DNA of 64,000 bases from Ktedonobacter sp. SOSP1-85 (lineage in GTDB: Bacteria; Chloroflexota; Ktedonobacteria; Ktedonobacterales; Ktedonobacteraceae), in assembly GCF_016587415.1 (NCBI RefSeq), contig NZ_BNJI01000001.1, positions 434,001 to 498,000 of the forward strand, read 5' to 3'. The stretch's first letter is position 1, and every line of letters begins with the position of its first letter. This document shows positions 46,389 through 55,888 of the stretch, one piece after another. A program made the translations under genes and the position numbers. The notes beneath the pieces were generated by a model, which was not told the DNA's origin, did not search any database, and worked only from the letters and a program-made list of their open reading frames with translations.

Positions 46389-48281
46389 ATGCAAGGACCT
46401 GAGCAACAACAGAGGCCAGCTTCTGAGAAGAGCGAGCAGACGCCTGCGCCAACACTACCAACAACCCCACCTGTTCCGGCGCGTCCAGCCGAGACACCAA
46501 GGCCAGGGGCAGAGGAGAAGCTCGATCCAGGAAACGTGACCCTATACCGCAATAACCGCTTCTTTGTGCATGCGGTCGTTCCTGATAACCATCGCCGTAA
46601 TATTCAGCAGGCCAGCGGCAATACCTCGCTGCTGGAGCAGATACGCTGGATATCCGCCGAGCAGCTACGTGTCTCCAAGATCAAGACACGCCTGCTGCCG
46701 CGTATTGAGTTGTTCAATCCAGCACAACGCAACGCTGTCCCCATACCGCTCTGGCTTGAGGGGCTAGTCGTCCTGGTTTTGCTAAGTCTGGGACTGGGCG
46801 CCCATGCCTTCAATATGTTTAACTATCCGCAGTATGGTCCGGATGAAGGCGCCTATATAGCAAACGCCTGGGCCATCATGCATGGTCATCTACAACCCTA
46901 TCCCTACACCTACGATCACCCACCTCTGGGCTGGATACAACTGGCGATCTGGACGCTGCTCACTGGCGGCTTCTTTAGCTTTGAAACCGCGATCAATAGC
47001 GGACGCGTGCTGATGCTCTTGCTGGCCATCGCCAGTGGTCTACTTGTCTATCTCATCACACGCCGCCTCAGTGGCAGCCGCAGCGCTGGATTGCTGGCAA
47101 TGACCATCTATACCCTCTCTCCGCTTAGCGTGACCTATCAGCGCGAGATCCTTCTCGATAATATTGGAACCTTCTGGCTGCTCCTTTCTGTCTTCTTTGT
47201 GGTACGTGGCAATAGCCGCCTACGCAACATCATCTTTTCGGCCCTTGCGCTGGGTATTGCCATCCTGAGCAAAGAGGTCTTTCTGGTCTTTATACCTGTG
47301 ATGCTCTACGGAGTCTGGCTCTTTGCCACACGCTTCCAACGCAAGTTTGCCCTGGTGGCCTTTTGCTACATTGTGCTCTCGCTCAGTTCCGCTTATGCAC
47401 TGCTGGCGATCCTGAAGGGAGAGCTGTTGCCAACAGGCCTGCTCCCCGGTGATACTCATGCTCACCCGAGTTTGCTTGGCACCCTGCTCCAACAGATACA
47501 ATATGTTCCCAATATGGGAGATTTTGCGACAAGCTGGAATACCTGGATTCGCCTGGACCAGCCCCTGTTTATCGCCGGAGGCATTGCCCTGGTGATCAAT
47601 ATTGCTGGTGGCTGGTGGAACCGCCTGCAATGGCTCATAGTGCTCTTTTTTATCAGTTACTGGGTGCTCCTGTTAAGCATTCAGAACATCTTCCCTTATT
47701 CGATACTCCCGCTCCTGCCGCTCCTAGGGATGAATATCGCGCTGGCGCTGGATATACCGCTCAAAGCGCTCAGCAAACGCGCTGGCTTCGATCTGGCACG
47801 GGCCTTGCTCCTCTTTCTACTCCTTGGCGCACTCATTCCCTTAAATATTCAGCGCGCAAATCCTCAATTCAGCCAGAATACCGCAGAGCCGCAACGCCAG
47901 GCGCTGCTCTGGATCAATCGCAATGCCCCTACCAGTTCCATTATTATCATCAATAGCTACCTGTATACCGACCTCCATGAGACCGGAGGGATGGGCGTTG
48001 GCAGGGGCTTACCTTACACCCAGGCGCAGATCTACTGGAACGCGGCCTTTGATCCCGAGATCCATAATACCCTGCTGCATGACTGCTGGAATCGCATCGA
48101 CTATCTCGTGGTTGATGCTCAGATGCAGAGCGATATTCAGACGCGTGGTGGGCCAATGCTGCTCCTGGACCGCGCGCTTCATCGCTCGGTACTGCGTGCG
48201 CAGTTTGATGCTGCCAGTGGCGATGCACAATCGCGTATCCAGGTCTACCAGGTCCTTCACGACGCCACTAGTTGTAGCTAA
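46389..48281 (+). CDS. GT39/ArnT-like membrane glycosyltransferase
   Basis: 630 residues. After a 110-residue hydrophilic, proline-rich tail there are about 11 membrane helices. The first outer loop has PDEGAYIANAW (about 151-161), the acidic catalytic motif of GT-C enzymes that take sugars from polyprenyl phosphate, and TYDHPPLGW follows, as in PMT_2/ArnT family proteins. The C-terminal domain (from about 490) is extracytoplasmic. It would move a lipid-linked sugar to a polymer, lipid or protein outside the membrane. Closely spaced between the GT2 synthase and the GH5 cellulase, so probably acts on the same product. Confidence 0.8.
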   Translation: MQGPEQQQRPASEKSEQTPAPTLPTTPPVPARPAETPRPGAEEKLDPGNVTLYRNNRFFVHAVVPDNHRRNIQQASGNTSLLEQIRWISAEQLRVSKIKTRLLPRIELFNPAQRNAVPIPLWLEGLVVLVLLSLGLGAHAFNMFNYPQYGPDEGAYIANAWAIMHGHLQPYPYTYDHPPLGWIQLAIWTLLTGGFFSFETAINSGRVLMLLLAIASGLLVYLITRRLSGSRSAGLLAMTIYTLSPLSVTYQREILLDNIGTFWLLLSVFFVVRGNSRLRNIIFSALALGIAILSKEVFLVFIPVMLYGVWLFATRFQRKFALVAFCYIVLSLSSAYALLAILKGELLPTGLLPGDTHAHPSLLGTLLQQIQYVPNMGDFATSWNTWIRLDQPLFIAGGIALVINIAGGWWNRLQWLIVLFFISYWVLLLSIQNIFPYSILPLLPLLGMNIALALDIPLKALSKRAGFDLARALLLFLLLGALIPLNIQRANPQFSQNTAEPQRQALLWINRNAPTSSIIIINSYLYTDLHETGGMGVGRGLPYTQAQIYWNAAFDPEIHNTLLHDCWNRIDYLVVDAQMQSDIQTRGGPMLLLDRALHRSVLRAQFDAASGDAQSRIQVYQVLHDATSCS

Positions 48282-48330
48282 GTCTATTCATCAATCATAT
48301 AGAGAAATCACAGAAAGGGAGTGAGCCACA

Positions 48331-50163
48331 ATGACGCACAATGCAGATGGCTCGGAGTCGTTCGATCACGCGAGTCCCACCGAGCCATTTCTTCCTCATC
48401 AGTCAACCGAGCCGCCCAGGCAGGCCCGTGGTGTCTCCCGGATCGTGCTTGTCGGTCTGGCTATTCTGCTCGTTGGCTCACTCTTGCTGTTGAGCCTCGG
48501 CCTGCTCAAGAACACGCTTTTCCCTTCCACCACGGCTAGCGCGATCGGGGCCGGGGCCTGGCATACCGATGGCAGCCAGATTTACGATGCCCAGAACCGG
48601 CCCGTGCGCATCGCGGGCGTCAACTGGTCCGGCTTTGAGACTGAGACGCTGGTCGTGCATGGCCTCGCAACGCGCAACTACAAGGATATGCTCGATCAGA
48701 TCAAGGCCCAGCACTATAATACGCTCCGCCTTCCCTATACTAACCATCTCTTCGATGTCAACAACGCCCCTACTGGTATTGACTATACGAAGAATCAAGA
48801 ACTACGCGGGCTACGGGGATTGCAACTACTGGATAAAATTGTGGAGTATGCTAGCCAGATTGGTCTACATATCATTCTGGACCGACACCGCCCCGGCGCT
48901 ACGCAACAGGAGCCGCTATGGTATACCACGCAGTATCCTGAGTCGCGCTGGATCACGGATTGGCAGATGCTGGCACAACATTATAAAGACAATTCCATGG
49001 TCATCGGGGCCGATCTGCATAATGAGCCAAGAGCACCTGCCTGCTGGGGCTGCGGCGATCCAAAACTTGACTGGCAACAGGCTGCGCAGCGTGCTGGCAA
49101 TGCCATTCTCGCGGTCAATCCCAACTGGCTCATCTTTGTCGAGGGTGTGGAGTGTTATCCCGATCCTAATGCCGATAAACAGGTGCCGGGAAACTGCTCC
49201 TGGTGGGGCAGCAATCTCAAAGGGGTCGCGACCCATCCAGTTCAGCTACAGGTCGCGCACCGCCTGGTCTACTCCGTCCATGACTATCCCGTGAGCATCT
49301 ATCCTCAGCTCTGGTTTAAAGATCCCAGCTTTCCTCATAATCTCTCCGCTATCTGGGATAGCTACTGGGGCTATATCCAAAAGCAGGGAATCGCGCCCGT
49401 CTGGGTTGGCGAGTTTGGGACTCGCCTGCAAAACGCGCAGGATAAACAATGGCTGACAAGCCTGGTCTCTTACCTGGGGCGCGGGGTCAATGGCATTAAC
49501 TGGACCTTCTGGAGTTGGAACCCCGATTCTGTGGATACTGGTGGGCTCCTACAAGACGATTGGACCTATATCAACCAGGAGAAGCAAAATTACTTGCAAC
49601 CTATTCTCTATCCCTTTGACCAGGCTAGTCTAAATCAAACCCCACCTGCGCCCACGCCGCACCCAAAAGCTACGCACCCGGCGCCCTCTCCCGTCAGTGG
49701 ACAACATATCGAGCTTTATTACCAAAGCGGCAATGGTAGCGGCCCTATCGTAAATCAGATCCAGCCTCAGCTAAAACTCGTCAATACAGGCGCGGCCCCG
49801 CTTGACCTCTCGACGGTGACGATTCGTTACTGGTACACGCCCGACTCCGCCCAGGCACAGCAGACCTGGTGCGACTACGCCACCCCTGGCTGTGAGCACA
49901 TCAACCAGCACATTGTCTTACTCTCGCCACCTCGCGCCAGCGCCGACAGTTACCTGGAACTCAGCTTCACCCCTGGGACCGGGAACCTGCAACCCGGGGA
50001 TAATACCGGCGAGATTAAGTTTCGCTTCAATAAGACTGATTGGAGTAACTATAATGAGAGCAACGATTACTCCTTCAACGCCCATAGCACAAGCTATCAG
50101 CTCGCTCCCTATATCACTGTCTATATCCAGGGCCACCTCGTCTGGGGCAGCGAGCCAGCCTGA
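48331..50163 (+). CDS. Membrane-anchored GH5 endoglucanase with CBM3
   Basis: 610 residues. Short tail, one membrane helix (about 36-58), then a GH5 catalytic domain: WSGFET...RLPYTNHLF, HIILDRHRP, ADLHNEP with the acid/base Glu232, and WVGEFGT with the nucleophile Glu361. A Pro/His/Thr linker leads to a family 3 carbohydrate-binding module (residues about 455-610; IELYYQSGNGSGPIVNQIQP, then LKLVNTG, RYWYT). CBM3 usually binds crystalline cellulose. The signal-anchor would keep the enzyme at the cell surface, as cellulases of cellulose-synthesis operons do. Last gene of the block; its terminator lies beyond an inserted IS. Confidence 0.9.
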   Translation: MTHNADGSESFDHASPTEPFLPHQSTEPPRQARGVSRIVLVGLAILLVGSLLLLSLGLLKNTLFPSTTASAIGAGAWHTDGSQIYDAQNRPVRIAGVNWSGFETETLVVHGLATRNYKDMLDQIKAQHYNTLRLPYTNHLFDVNNAPTGIDYTKNQELRGLRGLQLLDKIVEYASQIGLHIILDRHRPGATQQEPLWYTTQYPESRWITDWQMLAQHYKDNSMVIGADLHNEPRAPACWGCGDPKLDWQQAAQRAGNAILAVNPNWLIFVEGVECYPDPNADKQVPGNCSWWGSNLKGVATHPVQLQVAHRLVYSVHDYPVSIYPQLWFKDPSFPHNLSAIWDSYWGYIQKQGIAPVWVGEFGTRLQNAQDKQWLTSLVSYLGRGVNGINWTFWSWNPDSVDTGGLLQDDWTYINQEKQNYLQPILYPFDQASLNQTPPAPTPHPKATHPAPSPVSGQHIELYYQSGNGSGPIVNQIQPQLKLVNTGAAPLDLSTVTIRYWYTPDSAQAQQTWCDYATPGCEHINQHIVLLSPPRASADSYLELSFTPGTGNLQPGDNTGEIKFRFNKTDWSNYNESNDYSFNAHSTSYQLAPYITVYIQGHLVWGSEPA

Positions 50164-50175
50164 CATTCCCCACTA

Positions 50176-51636
50176 AGCTAGACTTTATCCATTCGCTAGA
50201 CAAAAAATGAAAGGCAGAGTAAGCTTCGCTCAAATCTGATTGCGAAAAGAGAAGAGAGATGCTCAATCTGCCTAAAAGGATTATACAGGTGTTGCGCTCC
50301 TTTGAAGAAGCGTTTAGCGAACGAGTGTGGGAATGGGCCAAGGTGCTCTTGATCGGAGCGATCCTGGCTCCAGGAGAACGGACAGTGACAGCGATTTTGC
50401 GCGTGATGGGCCTCAATCAAGAACGACAATTCCAGAACACGTCACTCGGGTGCTCAGCCGAGCGAAGTGGTCGAGTCGGGCACTCAGCCGGATTCTCTTG
50501 CACTTGTTGATCCGTCTCTTTGTGCCGGAGGATGCCCCCATTGTGGTGGGTATTGATGAGACAATTGAACGCCGTCGTGGAACCAAGATAGCGGCCAAAG
50601 GTATCTATCGTGATCCGGTGCGTTCGAGCAAAGAGTTCTTTGTGAAGACGAGTGGTTTGCGCTGGATCTCGATGATGTTATTGACCCCTATTCCGTGGGC
50701 TTGTCGGGTCTGGGCCTTGCCCTTTTTTACCGTGCTGGCCCCTTCTGAACGCTACAATCAGCAGCATCGCCGCCGCCACAAAAAGCTCACTGATTGGGGA
50801 CGGCAAATGATCCGGCAACTGCGTCGCTGGCTGCCTGAGCACATGCTGGTGGTCGTAGCAGACAGTAGTTACTCGGTTCTGGAATTGCTCGCCTGTGCGG
50901 CCAGGATGATCGAGCCTGTCGTCATCGTCACCCGTTTACGCCTGGATGCTGCTCTCTATGATCCTGCTCCTATTCGCAAACCGGGAACCAATGGACGTCC
51001 CCGCAAGAAGGGGCCCGTCAGCCCACCCTGGCGCAGCGGCTCACCGATCCGGCCACCATTTGGCAGTGCATCACCGTGGCTTGGTATGGCGAAACCACAC
51101 GCACCGTCGAACTGACGAGCGAGACCGCTGTTTGGTATCACAACGGACTGCCACCAGTTGCGATCCGTTGGGTGCTCATTCGGGACCCGCAAGGGCAATT
51201 CGATTCCCAAGCGCTGCTGTGTACCAATCAGCAGGCTTGGGCCCAAGCCATCTTAGAATGGTTCGTTTTGCGATGGCAGATGGAAGTAACCTTTCATGAG
51301 GTTCGCACGCATCTAGGCGTGGAGACGCAGCGACAATGGTCCGACCTTGCTATCTTGCGCACCACCCCTGCTCTGCTCGCTCTCTTTTCTCTGGTCACGA
51401 TCTTTGCTCATCAGTTGCTCCAGGGTCAGCCGTTGCCTGTTCGTCAGGCAGCTTGGTATACCAAAGCGCTTCCCACGTTTTCCGACACGCTGGCCTTTGT
51501 TCGTCAGCACTTGTGGCCAGTGACACTTTCTTACCTGTCGCCTGCCAAACCCGATATGATAGAAATTCCACGGGATCTTTTCGAGCGCCTCACCCAGACG
51601 CTCGCCTTTGCGGCATAATATGGATAATGTCTAGCT
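50176..51636 (+). mobile_element. IS701/IS4-like insertion sequence, damaged
   Basis: Ends are AGCTAGACTTTATCCAT (50176-50192) and ATGGATAATGTCTAGCT (51620-51636), complementary at all but one position. CTAA is present at both outer edges and could be a 4-bp target duplication, although it overlaps the repeats. The element of about 1.46 kb lies between the cellulase stop and the hairpin at 51637. Confidence 0.75.
50259..51618 (+). pseudogene. IS701-like transposase, two frameshifts
   Basis: Three pieces of one DDE transposase: MLNLPKRIIQVLRSFEEAF to RQFQN; then RVLSRAKWSSRALSRILLHLL, VVGIDETIERRRG (first Asp) and VVVADSSYSVLELL (second Asp); then RQPTLAQRLTDPATIWQ and RWQMEVTFHEVRTHLGVETQRQW with the last Glu. 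The first frame break is near 50440, where several bases differ from the family; the second is in GGGGCCC (51010-51016), where one missing C restores the frame. All catalytic residues remain, so one repair would not suffice but decay is slight. Confidence 0.8.
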
Positions 51637-51695
51637 AAATAGCAGCGTACGCAAGTAGCGGGCGACGGATCCGCTACTTGCGTACGCTGCTATTT
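51637..51695. terminator. Bidirectional terminator, 25-bp perfect stem
   Basis: 51637-51661 and 51671-51695 are exact complements (core AGCAGCGTACGCAAGTAGCGG) around a 9-nt loop, starting AAAT and ending ATTT. It lies between convergent genes and overlaps the methyltransferase stop codon. It was probably the original end of the polysaccharide locus before the IS inserted. Confidence 0.8.
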
Positions 51696-52638
51696 ACTTT
51701 TGCCCATAGACAACATATACTTCGTATTCAGTTTGATGGCTATTCCACTCGGCTTCCAGGGAGGCAATGACCGCGTCAAAGGTCTCTTTGGGGATGTTTA
51801 AATACTGCTGGCAGAGGGGTTGCAGACTGGGCCAGCCGGAGAGCATGTCGCGCGCCAGGAGTTCGCCCATGCGTCCACCCCAGGAACCGACAGGCAGGTT
51901 CTGCGTCTTCTTCTGCACGTGATGTAATCCCGCCTGCTGGAGCAAGATGTCCAGGCGCCCCATTACTTCAAGGTCAATCCCTCGCATCTGGCTCAATTGC
52001 CTGAACCAGGCCATAAACTGTTGCGTTGCCGCCCCCTCGCTCACAAATCCACCACCCATCTCCACTAGCTCAACCCAGCCTCCACGCCTGGTCACACGCG
52101 CCAGTTCTTGCACAACCCACGGCCACTTTGCGGCGGGAATAGCCGCTACTAATAAGCGTTGATGCACATAGGTCATGCTCTCGTCGGGGAATGGCAACTT
52201 CTCCAGCACATTTCCCTGCGTAAATTGATAGTTGAGCGGGCGCGAGGAGGCCTTAATGTTAGCCTCCTCCAGGTCGAGTCCAATCACCTGCAAATGTGGA
52301 TAGCTCGTGGCGACCTCGCTCGCCCAGCGACCGCTACCGCAGCCCACGTCCAGGACATAGCCTTGCTGGGCCTCTAGCTGAAAGGGCGCGGAGATATTTC
52401 CCTGAAGCACCTGGCGTAAAATATAGTGCTGGTAATCCAGGCGCTGAATCTCCTGGTCGTCTTTTGGCAATAAATAGGGGACATCCGTGCGCCGCCTGCG
52501 GCCAGCCCCGTCCACATAGGCAATGCCCCACTCTTCCGCTCGTGTGTGATCGATCACACTACTAGCAAGAATATCGCTTCCCGCATTTCTATAATTGAAC
52601 GCACGAAATAAGCGCGTAAAGAGATCAAAGAAAGACAC
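51694..52638 (-). CDS. Class I SAM-dependent methyltransferase
   Basis: 314 residues. YVLDVGCGSGRWASEVATSYP (motif I) and VIGLDLEEANI (motif II) form the SAM pocket; NVLEKLPFPDESMTYVHQR is motif III. The N-terminal 85 residues (TDVPYLLPKDDQEIQRLDYQHYIL) match the UmaA/KsDC-like methyltransferases of actinobacteria and Chloroflexota. Substrate unknown. It starts at GTG 52638 with GGAGG eight bases upstream, which is better than any ATG nearby. Convergent with the polysaccharide locus. Confidence 0.85.
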   Translation of the reverse strand: MSFFDLFTRLFRAFNYRNAGSDILASSVIDHTRAEEWGIAYVDGAGRRRRTDVPYLLPKDDQEIQRLDYQHYILRQVLQGNISAPFQLEAQQGYVLDVGCGSGRWASEVATSYPHLQVIGLDLEEANIKASSRPLNYQFTQGNVLEKLPFPDESMTYVHQRLLVAAIPAAKWPWVVQELARVTRRGGWVELVEMGGGFVSEGAATQQFMAWFRQLSQMRGIDLEVMGRLDILLQQAGLHHVQKKTQNLPVGSWGGRMGELLARDMLSGWPSLQPLCQQYLNIPKETFDAVIASLEAEWNSHQTEYEVYVVYGQK

Positions 52639-52773
52639 TCTATGCCTCCATGCAAAAATTCTTGATATCTGCTTGGTATCATGTCTTTAATAATATCTGA
52701 AAGCAGGTTGCTTTGGCTAGGGTATGTAGGCTTTTCCGTACATCTCAGACTCGCTGCGCGAACCTTCAAGATA

Positions 52774-52828
52774 AGGGGTATGTAGAAGGGGAATGGGCTG
52801 CTGATCCATTCCCCTTCTACATATCCCT
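52774..52828 (-). terminator. Hairpin with 23-bp arms after doxX
   Basis: 52774-52796 pairs with 52806-52828 with one mismatch (core GTAGAAGGGGAATGG) around a 9-nt loop. It lies just downstream of the DoxX stop, in front of the methyltransferase gene. Neither strand has a long T-run, so it could also be a processing or regulatory hairpin. Confidence 0.55.
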
Positions 52829-52865
52829 TACAACTCCGCCAGGTCGGTACCAAGGCGCTCCTGGC

Positions 52866-53237
52866 CTATACCTCCTCGTGAGAATTGTCGGCTAGAACAA
52901 GAAGTAGGCCACCCACCGCCGCGAGGTTCTTCAAGAATTGGACCTGCTGACTGGCTTTCCCGGCTGGCGTCTCCTCTTTCCAGAATGGATGGCCCACGAT
53001 GGTGGTGGGGATCAAGGCCCCCAGCAGCGCGGTCGCCGCGAGCTTGGGCGCGATGCCTGCCGCGAGGGCGGCACCTCCCACGACCATCACCGCGCCATTC
53101 AAAATGGCTGCCTGCCGTGGCTGGGGTATTCCCGCCGCGGCGACCTTCTCCGCCCGACCATCGGGCTGCATAAAGGTATTGGCGCCTCCTGAGATAAAAA
53201 TCGATGCCAGAAGCATACGACCCAGGGTTTTCAGCAT
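52866..53237 (-). CDS. DoxX-family membrane protein
   Basis: 123 residues. LLASIFISGGANTF is the first helix with the family's typical G..F; three more helices follow (LNGAVMVVGGAALAAGI, LAATALLGALIPTTIVGHPFW, LKNLAAVGGLLLVLA). HPFWKEE between helices 3 and 4 is conserved in DoxX/SURF4-like proteins. These are linked to thiol or redox balance and to sulfur oxidation in some organisms, with no agreed biochemistry. AGGGGG lies upstream of the ATG. Confidence 0.8.
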   Translation of the reverse strand: MLKTLGRMLLASIFISGGANTFMQPDGRAEKVAAAGIPQPRQAAILNGAVMVVGGAALAAGIAPKLAATALLGALIPTTIVGHPFWKEETPAGKASQQVQFLKNLAAVGGLLLVLADNSHEEV

Positions 53238-53459
53238 TGCATATATCCCCCTTTTTGCGATAGAGTATCAGAGAACCGTGCGTGGGCGACGCGTGCTTCA
53301 GCAGCGTCGGGCCATCATCTACCATTCATCGTCTCTCTTTTATTCTCGTAGCAGCAGCTATTTCCGTTTCACCAGGGGGCCTGCTGACCCATCCGGTCCA
53401 ACACTTTATTCTTTACAGTATGAGCGAACAGACGATATAATACCGTACGAGGGAAAACT

Positions 53460-54227
53460 ATGCATACACAGATACAAATTTTACCTGTTACAGGTATTGG
53501 TGATATCCGCCCAGGAGATGACCTGGGCCGTCTCATTTATGACGCCCTGAAGCAGCAGCAACTGACCCTGCAACAGGGCGATGTGCTCATTATTACGCAG
53601 AAGATCGTCTCTAAGGCCGAGGGTCGTCTTGTTCATCTCGACGATATCGAGCCCTCCCCCTTCGCGCTCCAATACGCACAGCGCTACCAAAAGGACGCCC
53701 AGCATGTTGAGGTCGTTCTGCGCGAAAGCAAGCGCATCGTGCGTATGGATCACGGAGTAATGATCTGTGAGAGCCATCATGGCTTTATCTGCGCCAACGC
53801 TGGCGTCGACGAGTCCAATATTGGTGGCGAGCGCGTTCTCGCCCTGCTCCCAGAGGATTCCGACCGCTCCGCGCGCCAGGTTCGCCAGCGCGTGCAAGAG
53901 CTGACCGGCGAGGGCGAGCATCTCGACTTCGCGGTAATTATTTCTGATACCTGGGGACGCCCCTGGCGCAATGGACAGGTCAATATGGCCATTGGTATCG
54001 CGGGTATGGAGCCTGTCACCGATTATCGTGGACAGAATGATCCCTATGGCTATGAGTTGCGCGCCAGCATGATCGGCGTCGCCGACGAACTGGCGGCGGC
54101 GGCTGAATTAGTCATGGGTAAAGTCGACCGTATTCCCGTTGCGCTTATCCGCGGGTATACTTATAAAACGGGGCAGGGGAGTGGTCGCGATCTCATTCGT
54201 GAGAGCGCCACGGATATGTTCCGCTAA
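53460..54227 (+). CDS. cofE: Coenzyme F420:L-glutamate ligase
   Basis: 255 residues. Adds L-glutamates to F420-0 using GTP and Mn/Mg ions. ILPVTGIGDIRPGDDLG, DVLIITQKIVSKAEGR, MICESHHGFICANAGVDESN and VIISDTWGRPWRNGQVNMAIG are the conserved CofE segments, the last carrying metal ligands. The length equals stand-alone CofE; the nitroreductase domain that is fused to it in actinobacterial FbiB is a separate gene 21 bp downstream. First gene of a tight operon cofE-nitroreductase-cofD-cofC-PPOX. Confidence 0.95.
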   Translation: MHTQIQILPVTGIGDIRPGDDLGRLIYDALKQQQLTLQQGDVLIITQKIVSKAEGRLVHLDDIEPSPFALQYAQRYQKDAQHVEVVLRESKRIVRMDHGVMICESHHGFICANAGVDESNIGGERVLALLPEDSDRSARQVRQRVQELTGEGEHLDFAVIISDTWGRPWRNGQVNMAIGIAGMEPVTDYRGQNDPYGYELRASMIGVADELAAAAELVMGKVDRIPVALIRGYTYKTGQGSGRDLIRESATDMFR

Positions 54228-54248
54228 GAAGACATATAAGGGAATATT

Positions 54249-54902
54249 GTGACCACACCAACCTCACATTCGCGTGCCTCCAGCGGCCTCCAGCGGAGCG
54301 ACGACCTGGCCGGGCTGCTGCGTGGGCGCCGTAGCGTCCGGCAATATCAGGAGCGCGAGGTACCACGCGAGGCATTGCTCCAGATGCTGGAGGCGGCACG
54401 CTGGGCGCCCTCACCGCACGGGCGTCAGCCCTGGCGCTTCGCCGTACTCACCCAGCCTGAGCCAAAAACCCGGCTTGCCGCGGCGATGGGAGAGGACTGG
54501 CAGCGCAACCTGGAAATGGACGGGCAACCCACCGAGATCGTACAACTGCGCCTGGAGAAATCTCGCCAGCGCATTCTCAAGGCGCCCGCCATTATCATCC
54601 CCTGTCTCTACCTGGAAGACCTGGATACCTACCCAGACCAGCAGCGCCAGGCCAACGAGAGCACCATGGCGATCCAGAGCATCGGCGCGGCCATTCAGAA
54701 TATGCTGCTTATGGCCTACGATCTGGGCCTGGATACGGGCTGGATGTGCGCGCCACTCTTCTGCCCCGATATCGCCCGCGTCGCGTTGGGGCTCAGCGAA
54801 ACGCTGATCCCACAGGCGCTCATTACTGTTGGCTATGCTGCGGCTGATCCTAAGCGCCGGGAACGTCTTCCTTTGGAAGAACTGATTGTCCATTTTGAGT
54901 AA
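54249..54902 (+). CDS. Nitroreductase-family protein, likely dehydro-F420-0 reductase
   Basis: 217 residues, FMN-binding nitroreductase fold. RGRRSVRQYQEREVP and APSPHGRQPWRF are the FMN phosphate and ring contacts; AAIQNMLLMAYDLGLDTGWM is the central helix. It corresponds to the C-terminal domain of FbiB, which reduces dehydro-F420-0 in species where CofC uses phosphoenolpyruvate. Its place between cofE and cofD makes that role likely here, though it is inference. Starts at GTG 54249 with AAGGGA upstream. Confidence 0.8.
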   Translation: MTTPTSHSRASSGLQRSDDLAGLLRGRRSVRQYQEREVPREALLQMLEAARWAPSPHGRQPWRFAVLTQPEPKTRLAAAMGEDWQRNLEMDGQPTEIVQLRLEKSRQRILKAPAIIIPCLYLEDLDTYPDQQRQANESTMAIQSIGAAIQNMLLMAYDLGLDTGWMCAPLFCPDIARVALGLSETLIPQALITVGYAAADPKRRERLPLEELIVHFE

Positions 54903-54919
54903 GGGTGGAAAAGTAGCTT

Positions 54920-55852
54920 ATGATCGTGGTACTCGCGGGCGGTGTTGGCGCCGCCCGCTTCTTACAGGGTGTGACGCAGGTCGTCCCACAAGAAGAGATT
55001 GTTGTGATCGCCAACACTGGTGATGATAGCCAGTTCTATGGCCTGCATGTCTCGCCTGATATTGATATCGTCATGTACACGCTGGCGGGCCTCGTCGATG
55101 AGAAACAGGGCTGGGGCGTGCGGAACGATACCTATCACACCATGCAACGCCTCAGTGCACTGGGCCATGAGAACTGGTTCCAGTTGGGCGACCAGGACCT
55201 GGCGACGCATATCCATCGCACCCAGCTTCTGCACCAGGGGGAGACGCTCAGCACCATCACCGAGGGTCTGCGCCAGCGTATGGGCATCGGCCCACGCATC
55301 CTCCCCATGAGCGATGATTCCGTAGAGACACATATCCAGACGCCAGCGGGCCTCATCCACTTTGAGGAATATTTTGTGAAGCATCGCTTCAACGTCGAGG
55401 TCCAGGGCGTCAAATTTGTCGGCGCTAAAACGGCACGACCCGCCCCAGGTGTGATCGATGCCATTAAGCAGGCCGAGGCCATTTTAATCGCGCCCAGCAA
55501 CCCCATTGTGAGCATCGGCACCATCCTGGCGATTCCCGGCATTCATGATGCCCTGCACGAGGCCAGTGGTATGGTCGTCGCAGTCAGCCCACTTGTGGGC
55601 GGCGCTCCCATCAAGGGGCCAGCGGACAGGCTGATGCGCGCCCTGCACATGGAGGCCACCGCGGTTGGCGTCACGCGCTGCTATCGTGATTTCCTGGATG
55701 TGATGGTTATCGATCAGCAGGACGCGCACCTGGCCGAGCAGGTAGAGGACCTGGGCATCCCCTGTGTGGTCACCGATACCATCATGCGCGATCAACAGGC
55801 CAAGACCGCGCTGGCACGCACCGTTCTTGAGGCCGCAGGCCTCCGTTATTAG
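54920..55852 (+). CDS. cofD: 2-phospho-L-lactate (or PEP) transferase
   Basis: 310 residues. Transfers the phospholactyl or phosphoenolpyruvyl group from the GDP-activated donor to FO, making (dehydro-)F420-0. VVLAGGVGAARFLQGV is the N-terminal glycine-rich motif; NTGDDSQFYGLHVSPDIDIVMYTLAG in segments and VSPLVGGAPIKGPADRLM near the C-terminus are diagnostic of CofD/FbiA. Starts 17 bp after the nitroreductase. The FO synthase genes (cofG/cofH) are not in this window. Confidence 0.95.
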   Translation: MIVVLAGGVGAARFLQGVTQVVPQEEIVVIANTGDDSQFYGLHVSPDIDIVMYTLAGLVDEKQGWGVRNDTYHTMQRLSALGHENWFQLGDQDLATHIHRTQLLHQGETLSTITEGLRQRMGIGPRILPMSDDSVETHIQTPAGLIHFEEYFVKHRFNVEVQGVKFVGAKTARPAPGVIDAIKQAEAILIAPSNPIVSIGTILAIPGIHDALHEASGMVVAVSPLVGGAPIKGPADRLMRALHMEATAVGVTRCYRDFLDVMVIDQQDAHLAEQVEDLGIPCVVTDTIMRDQQAKTALARTVLEAAGLRY

Positions 55853-55888
55853 TATCAATCATACTAGAATGTAGAAAGTCAGGCACGC

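Noticed and set aside
52713..52895. Similar peptides (GYVEGEW..) on both strands near 52.8 kb
   Set aside because: They arise because the 23-bp palindrome is translated on both strands; not a gene pair.
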